Assembly: GCA_965197675.1 (NCBI GenBank)
Contig: OZ240221.1
Span: 1,860,001 to 1,924,000 of the forward strand
Reading direction: 5' to 3'
Source: G965197675 sp965197675
GTDB taxonomy: Bacteria > Chloroflexota > Dehalococcoidia > Plut-88900
Length of the DNA stretch: 64,000 nt
Under the pieces are notes generated by a model. The model had not been told where the DNA came from. It worked only from the letters and a program-made list of their open reading frames with translations, and did not search any database. Within the stretch, counting starts at the first letter, position 1. Every line of letters begins with the position of its first letter. The position numbers were made by a program, and so were the translations under genes. This document shows positions 43,394-53,090 of this stretch, in pieces.

Positions 43394-44026
43394 ATGTACT
43401 TGGATGTCGAAGGTAGCCTAGACGCCGTGGAGCGCTCCGTGATGGCGCTGGAGCGAGACGGCCGACCCGCTCACGCGGTCACCCTCTCCCGCAGCTGCGA
43501 GACGAAGGTTGACGACTTATGGGACACCGTAACGAACGGCGAGTGTATTCCGCACTGGTTTCTACCGATCAGCGGCGAGCTAAAGCTTGGCGGACGCTAT
43601 CAGCTGCAAGACAACGCAGGCGGCGTGATCACAGCCTGTGAACCACTGTCCCATTTTGCGCTTACTTGGGAGTTCGGCGGCGAAGTCAGCTGGATGGAGG
43701 TGCGCATCTCCGAGGAGGGAGCCGATCGTGCTCGACTTACACTAACCCACACCACTCACGATTCGGAGCACTGGAGCGAGTATGGACCGGGCGCGGTGGG
43801 AGTCGGCTGGGAGTTGGGTCTCATGGGGCTCGCCATGCATCTTGCACAACCGACCGCAACGAAGCCGGACGAAGCTGCTTTCGCCGCTTCACGGGATGGA
43901 GAAGCGTTCATCACAGGCAGCAGCGAGCGATGGGCGCAAGCCGCGGTTGCGGTCGGAACGGATCCTGATGCGGCGCGGGCGGCAGCAAGGCGCACAACCG
44001 ATTTCTACACCGGCAAGTCAACCTAG
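43394..44026 (+). CDS. SRPBCC (AHSA1-like) domain protein
   Basis: The 210-residue protein has an N-terminal lead and the AHSA1/SRPBCC fold with LSRSCETKVDDLWDTVTNGE, IPHWFLPISGELKLGGRYQL, HFALTWEFGGEVSWMEVRIS and ARLTLTHT. These proteins hold a hydrophobic cavity; the group is described as activators of Hsp90 in eukaryotes, but bacterial members often have unknown small ligands. The C-terminal half is helical. The ATG follows GGGAAACTG. It has no obvious operon partner. Confidence 0.85.
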   Translation: MYLDVEGSLDAVERSVMALERDGRPAHAVTLSRSCETKVDDLWDTVTNGECIPHWFLPISGELKLGGRYQLQDNAGGVITACEPLSHFALTWEFGGEVSWMEVRISEEGADRARLTLTHTTHDSEHWSEYGPGAVGVGWELGLMGLAMHLAQPTATKPDEAAFAASRDGEAFITGSSERWAQAAVAVGTDPDAARAAARRTTDFYTGKST

Positions 44027-44149
44027 AGTCTGTTCACGCAATCGGAGTTAGTGTAGTCGTCCCCTATACCTTTTCCAGGATAGCCCAGTGACGCGCCGGA
44101 AGGCCTCCTTTCTCCTTCTCGACAGAACTTCCGAGGTCCCAGAGCTCCG

Positions 44150-44536
44150 TCAAGACCCTGGCAGCGGCTTGACGTGCTCCTGCAGCCACGTCTTCAGCTC
44201 GGCAAAGCGGAATGAGTTGGTCTCGAACAACCGCATAAAGAATGCGTATGACTCGTCACTGTCGCAGTCGATGAAGTGTCCGTTGAGGCCCAGGAATGCA
44301 TCAACAGCGCCAAACGCGACTCGCTTGTTGCCGTCCACGAAGGGATGGTTCATAGCCAGACTCTCCAGGAGAGCAGCGGCCTCTTCGATGAGTCCATCGT
44401 AATAGCCCATCTGGGGGCGCAGGAGTGCAGACTCCAATGCCCCCATGTCCCGAAGGCCCATGGAGCCGCCCAACTGCTCTATCAGATCGTCATGGATGGC
44501 GATGACTTCCTCCAGGGTTGGGAAAAGATGCGGCAT
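44150..44536 (-). CDS. doc: Doc-type Fic toxin (death on curing)
   Basis: The 128-residue protein carries HPFVDGNKRVAF (about residues 64-75), the Fic/Doc catalytic loop. It lacks the N-terminal extension of AMPylating Fic proteins, and the starting segment LEEVIAIHDDLIEQLGG and RDMGALESALLRPQ are typical of Doc. Doc from phage P1 phosphorylates EF-Tu; the activity here is inferred from the family. Its ATG overlaps the stop of the upstream antitoxin gene, so the pair is one operon. Confidence 0.92.
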   Translation of the reverse strand: MPHLFPTLEEVIAIHDDLIEQLGGSMGLRDMGALESALLRPQMGYYDGLIEEAAALLESLAMNHPFVDGNKRVAFGAVDAFLGLNGHFIDCDSDESYAFFMRLFETNSFRFAELKTWLQEHVKPLPGS

Positions 44537-44763
44537 TACTGGGCCAGCAACTCATAGAGGCGCCGGTTCCGCTCCAGGCTGGCCCGGTAGTGGGCCAGCA
44601 CCTCAGGCCGTACCCTCTGCTGCCTTCGGGCGTCGATGTAGCTGCTCATGGCATCTTCCAACACTGCCTGGAAGTGGCGGCCCTCTATGCTGGCAATCTC
44701 TCGCATGGCCGAGAGCAGCTCCGGCGCGGCCTGGCTGGAAAACTTCTCACGTGTGGTAACCAT
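44536..44763 (-). CDS. Antitoxin partner of Doc
   Basis: The 75-residue protein begins MVTTREKFSSQAAPELLSAM. GGAGG sits about eight bases before the ATG at 44763. A longer frame from 44796 adds a poor leader and is not preferred. The N-terminal half looks like a ribbon-helix-helix DNA-binding domain (REIASIEGRHFQAVLEDAMS), and the C-terminal half is a charged helix of the type that neutralises Doc. It would repress its own operon. Confidence 0.8.
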   Translation of the reverse strand: MVTTREKFSSQAAPELLSAMREIASIEGRHFQAVLEDAMSSYIDARRQQRVRPEVLAHYRASLERNRRLYELLAQ

Positions 44764-44988
44764 TGATGTACCTCCCCCTGTGTACGGCTTCCTCATTATG
44801 GAGCGCTGGCGTCACGTAGTCAAGAATCGTCTTGACAATGATGGATGATGTTTCACCCGACCGCGGCGACAATCTCAATCTCACGCTGGCTATCCCAATG
44901 GACGATTTTTCCTCGATTGGAACACTTGTACCAGGGTAGCAGCAGACATAATCAGTAGTATATAATGCTGTAGCTGAAAGGTTGCATT

Positions 44989-45993
44989 ATGAGAGAAAAC
45001 GACGATCGGCAAGTGGACCAGGGCGATGCCCACGGTCACGAGGCCCATGCGGAGCACGGCCACGCCAGGCACGATCACGCACACGACCTGCGGGGGACCA
45101 GCAAGCGCAGCCTGCGAATAGCCCTGGTACTCATAACCACATACATGGTGGCCGAGGTCGTCGGCGGTGTCTTGTCAGGCAGCTTGGCCCTGCTGGCCGA
45201 CGCTGGGCACATGCTTACCGACGCGGCGGCCATCTCTATGGCACTGGTGGCCTTCTGGATCGGTAGTAAGAAGGCCTCCGTCGAGCGCACTTTCGGGTAT
45301 CACCGGACCGAGATCCTAGCCGCGCTGGTCAACACCTTCGCTCTGTGGCTCATCGCCGGCTGGATCTGCTTCGGAGCCTACCACCGGATCGTCAGGGAAG
45401 AGGTCGAAATAGTCGGGTTGCCGGTACTGCTCGTCGGCACAGGCGGTTTCGTCATCAACGTGATCACCGCCTGGATACTGCACCGGTCGTCGGGAGAAAG
45501 CCTGAACGTCCAAGGCGCCTTCCAGCACGTATTCGCCGACCTGCTCGGATCCGTCGGCGTCATCATCTCGGCGATACTCATCATGGCCTTCGAGTGGCAC
45601 ATCGCGGACCCAATTATCAGCATTGTCATCGCTGTCCTGATCCTCTACAACACCCGCAAGCTGATAGTCAGCATAACCAACGTGCTGCTGGAGGGCAGCC
45701 CGGAGCACATCGACGTGTACAAGCTCTGCAGCGACATCGAGGAGTTGGAGGGCGTGAACCTTATCCACGACGTCCATGTCTGGACCATAACCTCGGGGAA
45801 CGAGGCTTTCACCGCCCACGTTCTGCTGGACCCTGCTTATCAGGGGAACGTCGACGACCTGAAGAGGAGGATGCAGGACTTGGTGCACGCCAGCTACGGC
45901 ATCGGCCACATCACCATACAGCTGGAGCGGTCGGTAGAGGGCTGCAAGGAAGACCACCACATCGGCTACCTGCTGGCTAGAGTCCGGTCCTGA
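44989..45993 (+). CDS. czcD: Cation diffusion facilitator (CzcD/ZitB-like zinc exporter)
   Basis: The 334-residue protein begins with a His/Asp-rich cytoplasmic region (GDAHGHEAHAEHGHARHDHA, residues 12-31) and has six membrane segments. The transport-site ligands are HMLTD in TM2 and HVFAD in TM5 (HxxxD twice), as in zinc exporters. The C-terminal cytoplasmic domain (SNPEHIDVY-like region and DLVHASYGIGHITIQLE) is the metal-sensing dimer. The ATG has AAAGG eight bases upstream and TATAAT at 44961-44966. It faces the His-rich peptide gene at 46110, convergent and 116 bases away. Confidence 0.93.
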   Translation: MRENDDRQVDQGDAHGHEAHAEHGHARHDHAHDLRGTSKRSLRIALVLITTYMVAEVVGGVLSGSLALLADAGHMLTDAAAISMALVAFWIGSKKASVERTFGYHRTEILAALVNTFALWLIAGWICFGAYHRIVREEVEIVGLPVLLVGTGGFVINVITAWILHRSSGESLNVQGAFQHVFADLLGSVGVIISAILIMAFEWHIADPIISIVIAVLILYNTRKLIVSITNVLLEGSPEHIDVYKLCSDIEELEGVNLIHDVHVWTITSGNEAFTAHVLLDPAYQGNVDDLKRRMQDLVHASYGIGHITIQLERSVEGCKEDHHIGYLLARVRS

Positions 45994-46109
45994 GACCAGT
46001 AGACAGTCATGGAGCGGGACGCCAACTGCCCCTATAGACAGACTCAGGCAATACCCACAGCCATGGTGAGATATGGGGGGGCTACTATTTTAGTCTGGCG
46101 TGTTACGCC

Positions 46110-46226
46110 CTAGTGGGTGTGATGGTGATGGTAGTGGGTATCGCACTCGTGGGCGTCGTGGACGTGGCCAGGCTCATCCCCATGGTGCTCGTGGGAGTCG
46201 CACTCGTGTACATCATGCTTTTGCAT
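46110..46226 (-). CDS. 38-residue histidine-rich metal-binding peptide, previously unlisted
   Basis: The minus strand encodes a 38-residue peptide with GAAGGAG seven bases before an ATG at 46226. It contains 14 His and two Cys in an imperfect repeat: DVHECDSHEHHGDEPGHVHD then AHECDTHYHHHHTH. The two copies of HECDxH suggest two metal sites. No signal peptide is present, so it is cytoplasmic. It lies convergent to the CzcD zinc exporter, whose N-terminus is also His-rich. TTGACA at 46307-46302 upstream could be its -35. A zinc or nickel buffer or metallochaperone is inferred. The opposite-strand ORF here is a shadow. Confidence 0.7.
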   Translation of the reverse strand: MQKHDVHECDSHEHHGDEPGHVHDAHECDTHYHHHHTH

Positions 46227-47242
46227 TGGTTGCTCCTTCAAGGTGTTATGTATCACGTGCGGCCTAACAGACTACCCATAGGATTAGATGCAAGCGCGTG
46301 ATGTCAATGATTTGTAACGCTATCCAGAAGGTCGCAGCGCGAGCCACATACGAGCCTGGTTGAACAGTCCAACATCATCGAGCCAAGCGATGAGTGTAGC
46401 ATAGGGCGAGCACAACACTCTATCCAGTGTATACCATCGGACACTTCAACCATTCACCGGAAGAGTCCCTGGCCCTTTTACAATGCATGGAGCGGACGAG
46501 GCGACCGATGTTCGCTTCATCCATGCCGCTCTGAATGTGATCTTGGACAAAGTCGAAATCACCTATACGTTCCTGGGCGGAGAGCCTGGAGGCAGATCTG
46601 GGGATCGCTTGTGCTGCGCTGCCGACGGGCGCGTTCTGTATGAAGGGCTGGCCGAGGCCGATTCGGTGGGAGGTTCGGATATAGGGGGAGGGTGCTATAC
46701 AGCTAATCTTGGCTCAGAACCATAAGCCTCCGGCTTATCTGAGTTGGACCCTCCTCCAATCGATGAAGAAATCAGTCTGAGCCAACATTCCTAGACTGCT
46801 CCCCTTCGCTCCGGCGATACTCGTTGAGGGGGTTGCCAATTTATCTCGGTAACCGTTTCTGGGGGGCAGGTCACACGAGGAGATGTCTTGCTCCTAGTCG
46901 TTGCGGTACTGGTACAGGGCAACTTCGGTTCATCCCCAACTCAACAGACTTAGCAATTTGGAGCGTTAATAGCCAGTTACTCTTTGATGGTGATCTAGCA
47001 TAACGTAGGTACTTGGTAATCGGGCCTACTCCGACCTAACATGTAGCTCAGAATCTCCCGCAACGTAACTCCGTTGCGACTCGCTCCGGTCATTTTGGAG
47101 GCCGATCAACTCACTCCAAATCTGGTCCATTTTCCTTAACATTCTACAATCATCCCTATTACGAGAGCACGTCACTCAACGGGAGGCCAATGAATCCCAT
47201 TCAGAAAGCTACACTTCTGCTCATACCGCCGCCCCGTCGGCT
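46227..47242. other. Gene-poor region between the His-rich peptide and the betaine transporter
   Basis: I see no convincing gene. A plus-strand frame at 46483-46725 (80 codons) has no ribosome-binding site and no recognisable product, and it is not called. A small hairpin, ATAAGCC-TCC-GGCTTAT, lies at 46722-46738, and GCAACG/CGTTGC near 47078. The TTGACA at 46302-46307 on the minus strand may serve the peptide gene. Confidence 0.4.
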
Positions 47243-48265
47243 CTACTGGCTTGGCCAACCGTCGGGGATCTCGTTATCCTCTAGAGCGGCCTGTATGGCA
47301 GCGGCGGCATCGTCGGTAACCCAGGTGCTCCAGACGTCGGTGTTGCTATTCAGCCACCAGAGGGCGGTGTCGTTGATACTGGCATCCTTGTTTTCATGCC
47401 TCCATTCGCCGACGGCCTGGTAGCGTTCGATGTTCAGATCCCAGGCCCGCAGTATGTCGATGACTTCAGGAGCTCTAGCTAGAAGGTCCGGATGCACGGC
47501 AATCAGGATTGTAGTAGGTCCATAGGCGCAGGCTTTGGTCGTGAACCAGCACTCGTCGCTGTAGGCCGGCTCTTCGAGCCGAACCAGGTCAAGCTCCACG
47601 CTGGGGTCATTGGTGCCCCACTGGTAGCCCAGCCAGGGCTCTCGCTTCTCATAGGCACCGTACAGGTCGGCGTTGGCTGCTGCGCCATCTCCGGGGTTGA
47701 TGATGTGAACGTGGTCAGACAGTGCGTGTCCCTCAATCTGTTTGGCGTTAACCTCTTCGCAGGCCCAGCCTATGACGCAGGATACCAGCCGGGCTTTTCC
47801 ACCCGTTTCAGCTGTGGCGAACAACGCTTTGTACTGGTCGTCCTTGAGGTCTTCAATGCTGTCCAGCTCAGGGTACTGCTCCTGCAGATAAGCGGGAATC
47901 ACGAAAGCGGACTGCCAGTCTCTGCCAAGGCTCTCACCAATCGAAACGACTTCGCCGTCGGCTTGCGCCTCCATCCAGGGCTCATCCTGGTTGGGCAACC
48001 ATATCTCCATAGTCACGTGGCTGTCGCCGTTCCGCAGACCATTGAACAGCGGCAACGTGGCTCCGAAAACGACGTCCGTTGGGTAGCCGTAACCCTTGTC
48101 CACGATATACTGGGCGATGCGGTTCTGGAACTGGGCGCTGGTCCAGTTCAAATCGCTGAAAACAATGGTCTCTTTCTCTTCCTCATCGGACTGTGCGCAG
48201 GAGACGATGGCCGCAACCGCCACTAACGTCATTACTACGCAGAGCAGCTTGTATTTTTTTGACAA
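47243..48265 (-). CDS. Glycine-betaine/proline-type ABC transporter substrate-binding lipoprotein (ProX/OpuAC-like)
   Basis: The 340-residue protein has a lipoprotein signal (VAAIVSCAQS, Cys about 23) and the OpuAC fold with TIVFSDLNWTSAQFQNRIAQ at the start, HVTMEIWLPNQ and VIGWACEEVN, and ending in WWLNSNTDVWSTWV. It would bind a quaternary amine through stacked Trp residues. The start is TTG at 48265 with GAGG upstream. It is the third gene after the ATPase and permease, separated by 270 bases, so it may have its own promoter. Confidence 0.88.
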   Translation of the reverse strand: MSKKYKLLCVVMTLVAVAAIVSCAQSDEEEKETIVFSDLNWTSAQFQNRIAQYIVDKGYGYPTDVVFGATLPLFNGLRNGDSHVTMEIWLPNQDEPWMEAQADGEVVSIGESLGRDWQSAFVIPAYLQEQYPELDSIEDLKDDQYKALFATAETGGKARLVSCVIGWACEEVNAKQIEGHALSDHVHIINPGDGAAANADLYGAYEKREPWLGYQWGTNDPSVELDLVRLEEPAYSDECWFTTKACAYGPTTILIAVHPDLLARAPEVIDILRAWDLNIERYQAVGEWRHENKDASINDTALWWLNSNTDVWSTWVTDDAAAAIQAALEDNEIPDGWPSQ

Positions 48266-48534
48266 AAGGGACCTCGTTTGTTTGTTGTTGGGCCTAACTA
48301 TCCAGATGGATGCCTACCCAATGGCGATACAGCAGACATATTACACCATTTTGCCATGAGGGCGCATCATAGCCGCTAACTATCCTCTTCGAATACCGGA
48401 CATTGGCGGAATGAAGTCAGGGGTGGCCTGCTCGACACATCAGTGCACGGTCCGTGGCACCATCACAGCTAATTTGGGACTAGCACACACCTTTCGTGAA
48501 ACGAAAATTGCGCCCACGATGGTCGCTGGCACTG

Positions 48535-49587
48535 CTAACCTACGCTCAGCGCCTCCCTTCTGCGGCCGGCCACGGATTGGGTAAAGCGATCCATAATTAT
48601 AGCAAGGAAGACGATGGCAAGCCCGGCGATTACTCCATTGCCGGGCTCGTTCTTCTGCAACGCACGTAGCACATCATCACCTAGTCCACCCGCGGCCACC
48701 ATGCTCGCGATGGTCACCATTGCCAGAGCCATCATCGTAGTCTGGTTGATGCCAGCCATAATCGTGGGCAGAGCCATAGGTATCTGGACCGTGGACATCA
48801 CCTGCCAAGACGACGCTCCGAAGGAGCGAGCGGCCTCGACGGTCTCGGCGGAGACTTGGCGTATTCCCAGGTTGGTCAGCCGTATCGTCGGCGGGACCGC
48901 GTATATGATAGTGGCGAAGATGCCCGCCGGCTTCCCCAATCCAAAGAAGAGAATCCCCGGCAGCAGATAGACGAAGCTGGGCATGGTCTGCATCCCGTCC
49001 AGGATAGGACGCATCACGTAGTCCGCCATCCGGTTGCGAGCAGCCAGGACGCCAAGTGGAAACCCGATCGACACCGCGAAGACCACCGCCACCGCCATTA
49101 GCGCTACCGTGTCCATCATGTTCTCCCAAAGGTCCATGAAGCCGACGAAAAGCAGAGCCAGGAACGTGAAGACCATCAGGCTCCATCTACCCACCCCGAA
49201 GGAAAGCAGCGCGAGGCCCACCACGACAGCCGGCCATGGCAGCCACTTCAAGACCCCTTCGATATTGATCAACGCATAAGTGACTGCTGTACTCAGCCCG
49301 TCGAACATCCAGGAACCCTCTCTGGTAATCCAGTGCACCGAGTCATCTACGGCCCCCCCTGCGACGTCTCGCACCGATCTATCGAGGGTAACCGGTCCGG
49401 TTGTGGTGGTGGATACGGTGGTTGGGAAACCCATCTCCGGCCCCCATACCAAGACGCTCGCCGCAAGGATGACTGTCACCACTATCAGCCCCACTACCCA
49501 TCGATAGATTGGCGAGCCAACTCCCAGCGCGACGCGCTGCGCCCAGGTCTCGCCGCCGCCGGATTGAGTATCCTGGGTTTGTGCCAT
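48535..49587 (-). CDS. Glycine-betaine/proline-type ABC transporter permease (ProW-like)
   Basis: The 350-residue protein has six or seven membrane segments and the EAA-like loop ETVEAARSFGASSWQVMSTV with IPMALPTIMAGINQ, followed by LGDDVLRALQK. I start at ATG 49587, which has AGGAGG eight bases upstream and lies ten bases after the ATPase stop; the longer frame from 49671 would run into the ATPase gene. It is part of the same operon as the ATPase and substrate-binding protein. Confidence 0.9.
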   Translation of the reverse strand: MAQTQDTQSGGGETWAQRVALGVGSPIYRWVVGLIVVTVILAASVLVWGPEMGFPTTVSTTTTGPVTLDRSVRDVAGGAVDDSVHWITREGSWMFDGLSTAVTYALINIEGVLKWLPWPAVVVGLALLSFGVGRWSLMVFTFLALLFVGFMDLWENMMDTVALMAVAVVFAVSIGFPLGVLAARNRMADYVMRPILDGMQTMPSFVYLLPGILFFGLGKPAGIFATIIYAVPPTIRLTNLGIRQVSAETVEAARSFGASSWQVMSTVQIPMALPTIMAGINQTTMMALAMVTIASMVAAGGLGDDVLRALQKNEPGNGVIAGLAIVFLAIIMDRFTQSVAGRRREALSVG

Positions 49588-49597
49588 GTCAGACCTC

Positions 49598-50800
49598 CTA
49601 ACCACTATCGGAAATGCCTGTAAGCAGGACGCTCCGGGGAATCTCCCCCAGCAAGCTCCCGTTGTCGCCAACCACCGCGATCGGATGCTCGGTCTGGGCT
49701 GCTTTCGGGACTATAGCCTCGATATGGTCATCAGGGTTTGTGGTCACCGCCTCGACGACCTGTACGCCTTCCAATGTTCCCTTTCGCTGTGATACCAGGT
49801 CACTGGCCCGCTCCCGTGTGAGGACCCCCCGCAGGGTAAAGTCCCGCGCTATCAGGAACACCGTGTCGATGCCGTGATTCAGCATGGTGTGCAGCGCCAC
49901 ACGGGGACTCTGCCTCTCGTATACAACCACGTCGGGCTCCCGCATGATCGCCTTGGCCCGGATTATCTTTGCTCTCGACACGTCCCGCACGAACTCGGTC
50001 ACGTAGTCGTCGGACGGCAGTGTTACGATCTCCTCCGGAGAACCCTCTTGGATGATCTCCCCGTCCCGCATGATCGCGATGCGGTCGCCTAGCTTGAGGG
50101 CTTCGTTCAGGTCGTGAGTGATGAACACTATTGTCTTTCGAAGCTCCGACTGAAGGGAGATGAGCTCGTCCTGCATCTCCCTTCGTATCAGAGGGTCTAG
50201 GCCACTGAACGGCTCGTCCATGAGTATCACTTCGGAATCCACTACTAGCGCCCTTGCCAAGCCGACCCGCTGCTGCATCCCGCCGCTCATCTCACTCGGA
50301 TAGTAGCTCTCCCAGCCCTTGAGCCCCACGATCTCGATGGCCTTCGCAGCAGCCTTGTACCTGGCCTCCTTGTCTACGCCCCGAATCTTCAGGCCGTATG
50401 CCACGTTGTCCAATACGCGCCGGTGAGGGAGGAGAGCATAGTGTTGGAAGACCATGGCAACCTTAGTCCGGCGAAACTGCATTAGCTCCGCCGGTGAGTA
50501 TCTGCAAATGTCTTCGCTATCGAAACGTATCTGCCCGCTCGTAGCTTCTATGAGCCGGATGAGACAGCGCACCAGAGTCGATTTGCCGCTGCCGGACAAT
50601 CCCATGACAACGAATATCTGCCCGGCGTCCACCTCGAACGAGACGTCTCTCAGCGCCACTACCACACCCAGAACATCCTGGATCTCAGTACGGCTCATGG
50701 ACACGTACTCTGGCTGAAAGACCCTCTCCGGCCTGTCGCCGAAAATCTTCCATAGGCCTTCGACCTCAATCCGATGCCTCGGCAAGCTCATGTTTGTCAA
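49598..50800 (-). CDS. Glycine-betaine/proline-type ABC transporter ATPase with CBS domains (ProV-like)
   Basis: The 400-residue protein has Walker A GLSGSGKST, the signature SGGMQQR, Walker B VILMDEPFSGLDPL and the H-loop VFITHDLNEALKLGD. It carries two C-terminal CBS domains (about residues 290-395), as in osmoregulated ProV/OpuA ATPases, which sense ionic strength. The N-terminal ProV-specific region FGDRPERVFQ is present. The first gene of the operon; no clear promoter is visible, and the 100 bases upstream are AT-rich only near 50840. Confidence 0.92.
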   Translation of the reverse strand: MTNMSLPRHRIEVEGLWKIFGDRPERVFQPEYVSMSRTEIQDVLGVVVALRDVSFEVDAGQIFVVMGLSGSGKSTLVRCLIRLIEATSGQIRFDSEDICRYSPAELMQFRRTKVAMVFQHYALLPHRRVLDNVAYGLKIRGVDKEARYKAAAKAIEIVGLKGWESYYPSEMSGGMQQRVGLARALVVDSEVILMDEPFSGLDPLIRREMQDELISLQSELRKTIVFITHDLNEALKLGDRIAIMRDGEIIQEGSPEEIVTLPSDDYVTEFVRDVSRAKIIRAKAIMREPDVVVYERQSPRVALHTMLNHGIDTVFLIARDFTLRGVLTRERASDLVSQRKGTLEGVQVVEAVTTNPDDHIEAIVPKAAQTEHPIAVVGDNGSLLGEIPRSVLLTGISDSG

Positions 50801-51180
50801 TATCTCCTCACGGGCCGTTTCGACCTACTCTCTATGGTTGTACCACAAATTACTAACGTTAAGATACGAATCCGCCGTACATGAAACAACTCGTCTCTCA
50901 TGAAGTCCATGGCCGGGCGCTCATCGGGTCTCGATGCCAGATCCCTGATCCTCATCCGTAGAGCTGCCTACTCAGCCGCCACACATTCGCACATACAGGT
51001 GGAGCACCGGAAGATGAGCACTTGGCAAGCTCGACGCTCGCTCGCCAATACGCTACTTGAAGATACCAAGCGTGGCCCCGCAGATGAGCAGGCTCTAGGG
51101 CTTTTTCGCAAGGTCTATCACTGTGAGCAACCAGCAAGAATGGGACATCTGAAGAACCGAGAGTTTGGGGTGGGATTGAG

Positions 51181-51365
51181 GTCTGTTAAGCTCCCTCAGG
51201 GCTTTGTTGTAGCTTCTTCGCCTTTCGAAAGTCTTCGCCTGCACCTTCCTTCAGTGTCGCAGGATCTCCTCTCGCCTTCTCTTGAGCATGTATGCGGGTT
51301 TAACGTTGCCCAGAACATTGTTGTAACGCCGGTAGTTGTAGTAGCTGACTTCGGCGTCCACCCTG
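51181..51365 (-). pseudogene. C-terminal remnant of an integrase-core transposase
   Basis: On the minus strand the frame reads VDAEVSYYNYRRYNNVLGNV then KPAYMLKRRREEILRH, a stop, and the frame continues with a similar Arg/Lys-rich helix. YYNYRRYHESLxNVTPADVY followed by GRREEIL is the usual ending of IS3/IS481-type transposases, so this is a decayed relic. An overlapping plus-strand frame of 190 codons (50900-51472) is a shadow. Confidence 0.65.
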
Positions 51366-51512
51366 GTGTCATCCCCAAAGCGTTAACTTCCACGATCCGG
51401 AACTTTCCAGCGTCAATCGCCGCATGCGCCCCGATTCAGGGAACCAAACTGCGTCGGTCTACGTCCATATAGATATAGCCCAATCCTAATCCTCATCTAC
51501 GGAGGTTGCCCA

Positions 51513-52679
51513 ATGAAGACCAAAGTAAAGACCATCCTGCTTTCCCTTATAGGCATCTGGATTGTCTTGATGGCAGCGGCAGCCTGCCAGAGCGAGTCCG
51601 GGCCGTCCAACACTACGTTGGAGGTAGCGTCAGGCCGGAATCCCGACTCATCGGTAAGCGGCACCGTCACATACCTGGAGTGGTTGGCCCTAACCGAGGG
51701 TGCAACGCTCGTGGTAGAGCTGCGGGACGTATCCTACGCCGATGGCCCAGCTCCGCTCATCGCTCGCCAGACCATCTCCGGCCCAGGTCAGGTTCCCATC
51801 AAGTTCAAGGTCGGATACAACCGTGAGGACATTAGCTCCAAAAGTAGGTATTCGGTAAGTGCCGAAATTGTCGAATCCGACGGCTGCCTCGCCTTCACCA
51901 ATGATACGTCATATGAGGTAATCACCCACGGTAATCCCGATAGGGTGGATATGCTCTTGGTGCTGGTGCAGCCGCCGCCTGACCTGGTTGAAGGCAGTGA
52001 TGCCGGCTCGGACTGGCGGACCTGGGTAGAGGTCCCGGTCCCAGTAGCTTGGGCCAACCTGATACCGAACGAGCCGGAACACTTCCTGCGGGTTGCCTAC
52101 TACCAGCCCACGATAGAAGGCTGTGCCCGCCCCGGCAACCAAGCGTTGGAACTGGACGGCTACGACATTATCGTCTGGGTAACGCTGATGCAGCCGCCGC
52201 CCACTCCCTGGGCTATCCCCTGCCACGAGCAGGTGGTGGAACTCGATACCGTAGAGCCCATCGGAGTGTCTCTTGAACCCGGGCAGACCTACAGGGTGAT
52301 AGTAAATGGTATGGAAACCACCACCTTCACCATGCCGGAGACCAGCCTTGGGGACACCTTCCTAGCCGAATCGCCCATTGAGAGCATGGAGGTGATGACA
52401 TTGGAAAGCTCTCCACCCCAGTACCAGCTTCGCGTCGTCTCAGGCATGCCCGAGGGCAGTGGATGCTCTCAGTTCAACGGCTACGAAATCCGGCGAAGGG
52501 AGTCCAACAGAATAGACGTGGCTATCACCCACCATCAGGCAGCCGATCCATTTGTTGTGTGCACTGCCGACTACCCCTCAATAGAGACCATCGTCTCCCT
52601 AGGCTCGGATTTTGAGCCAGGCTTGGAGTACACCGTTAGCGTCAACTCGGAAACCGCCGGGTCATTTGTAGCGCGTTAG
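51513..52679 (+). CDS. Secreted lipoprotein with YbaY-like (type III secretion lipoprotein chaperone) domain
   Basis: The 388-residue protein has a lipoprotein signal (IVLMAAAACQSESG, Cys about 25). Residues about 45-155 are a YbaY (PF09619-like) domain: SGTVTYLEWLALTEGATLVV, VELRDVSYADGPAPLIARQT, IKFKVGYN and SRYSVSAEIVE. The C-terminal half contains two or three repeats ending YRVIVNGMETTTFTMPET and YTVSVNSETAGSFV, probably beta-sandwich units. YbaY proteins bind membrane or cell-wall partners; the role is unknown. The ATG follows CGGAGG. Confidence 0.8.
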   Translation: MKTKVKTILLSLIGIWIVLMAAAACQSESGPSNTTLEVASGRNPDSSVSGTVTYLEWLALTEGATLVVELRDVSYADGPAPLIARQTISGPGQVPIKFKVGYNREDISSKSRYSVSAEIVESDGCLAFTNDTSYEVITHGNPDRVDMLLVLVQPPPDLVEGSDAGSDWRTWVEVPVPVAWANLIPNEPEHFLRVAYYQPTIEGCARPGNQALELDGYDIIVWVTLMQPPPTPWAIPCHEQVVELDTVEPIGVSLEPGQTYRVIVNGMETTTFTMPETSLGDTFLAESPIESMEVMTLESSPPQYQLRVVSGMPEGSGCSQFNGYEIRRRESNRIDVAITHHQAADPFVVCTADYPSIETIVSLGSDFEPGLEYTVSVNSETAGSFVAR

Positions 52680-52963
52680 CCTCGACCGAGAAGTCCGACA
52701 GGACCTCCTACGGTAAGGCTCCGGAGCGAAGATAAACTCTTGGAAGAGGGTCAAGCCATGTTCTGCCCTTTCCGCGTCCGTTAGGTGATGACAGCTTCCC
52801 GCGGTTTGGTACTCTAGCACCGATATGGCCCATCAAGCTCTGTCTAGGCTCGTTTCGTGTCCAATCCGTGAGCACAGGCATGCCGAGCTATGCGTTCTGG
52901 GTGCTGTTCTGCGCCGTGAGCATGGAGCCGTAAGTATGGGCCGATCAGTTCTTAGCGAGCGGA

Positions 52964-53090
52964 ACAAACACGGACGCCGCTCGACGCATCGTAGGGGTGT
53001 GCCGGGATGACTATAATCTCGTCCGCCCTCGCCGTACGCTCGGCAATCGGACACCCCAAGAGTTCGCGCGCCACATCGCAGGGACTATAC
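52964..53090 (+). pseudogene. IS3-family transposase C-terminal remnant
   Basis: The plus strand reads TDAARRIVGVCRDDYNLVRP then RRTLGNRTPQEFARHIAG, the standard ending of IS3-family OrfB (WRxDYNxxRPHxSLGxxTPxEFA). There is no catalytic core, and upstream sequence is not similar. It marks another decayed transposon. Confidence 0.7.

Noticed and set aside
45316..45960. 214-codon minus-strand frame opposite czcD
   Set aside because: It mirrors the CzcD coding region and has no ribosome-binding site.
46113..46301. 62-codon plus-strand hydrophobic frame
   Set aside because: It is the complement of the His-rich peptide: antisense His codons give Val/Met. The peptide has the better start and composition.
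46483..46725. 80-codon plus-strand frame in the gene-poor region
   Set aside because: No ribosome-binding site, no family resemblance, and it ends in a low-complexity segment.
47492..48226. 244-codon plus-strand frame opposite the betaine-binding protein
   Set aside because: Shadow frame; the minus strand has a lipoprotein signal and the OpuAC pattern.
50900..51472. 190-codon plus-strand frame
   Set aside because: No start signal or domain, and the minus strand shows transposase-like sequence over part of it.
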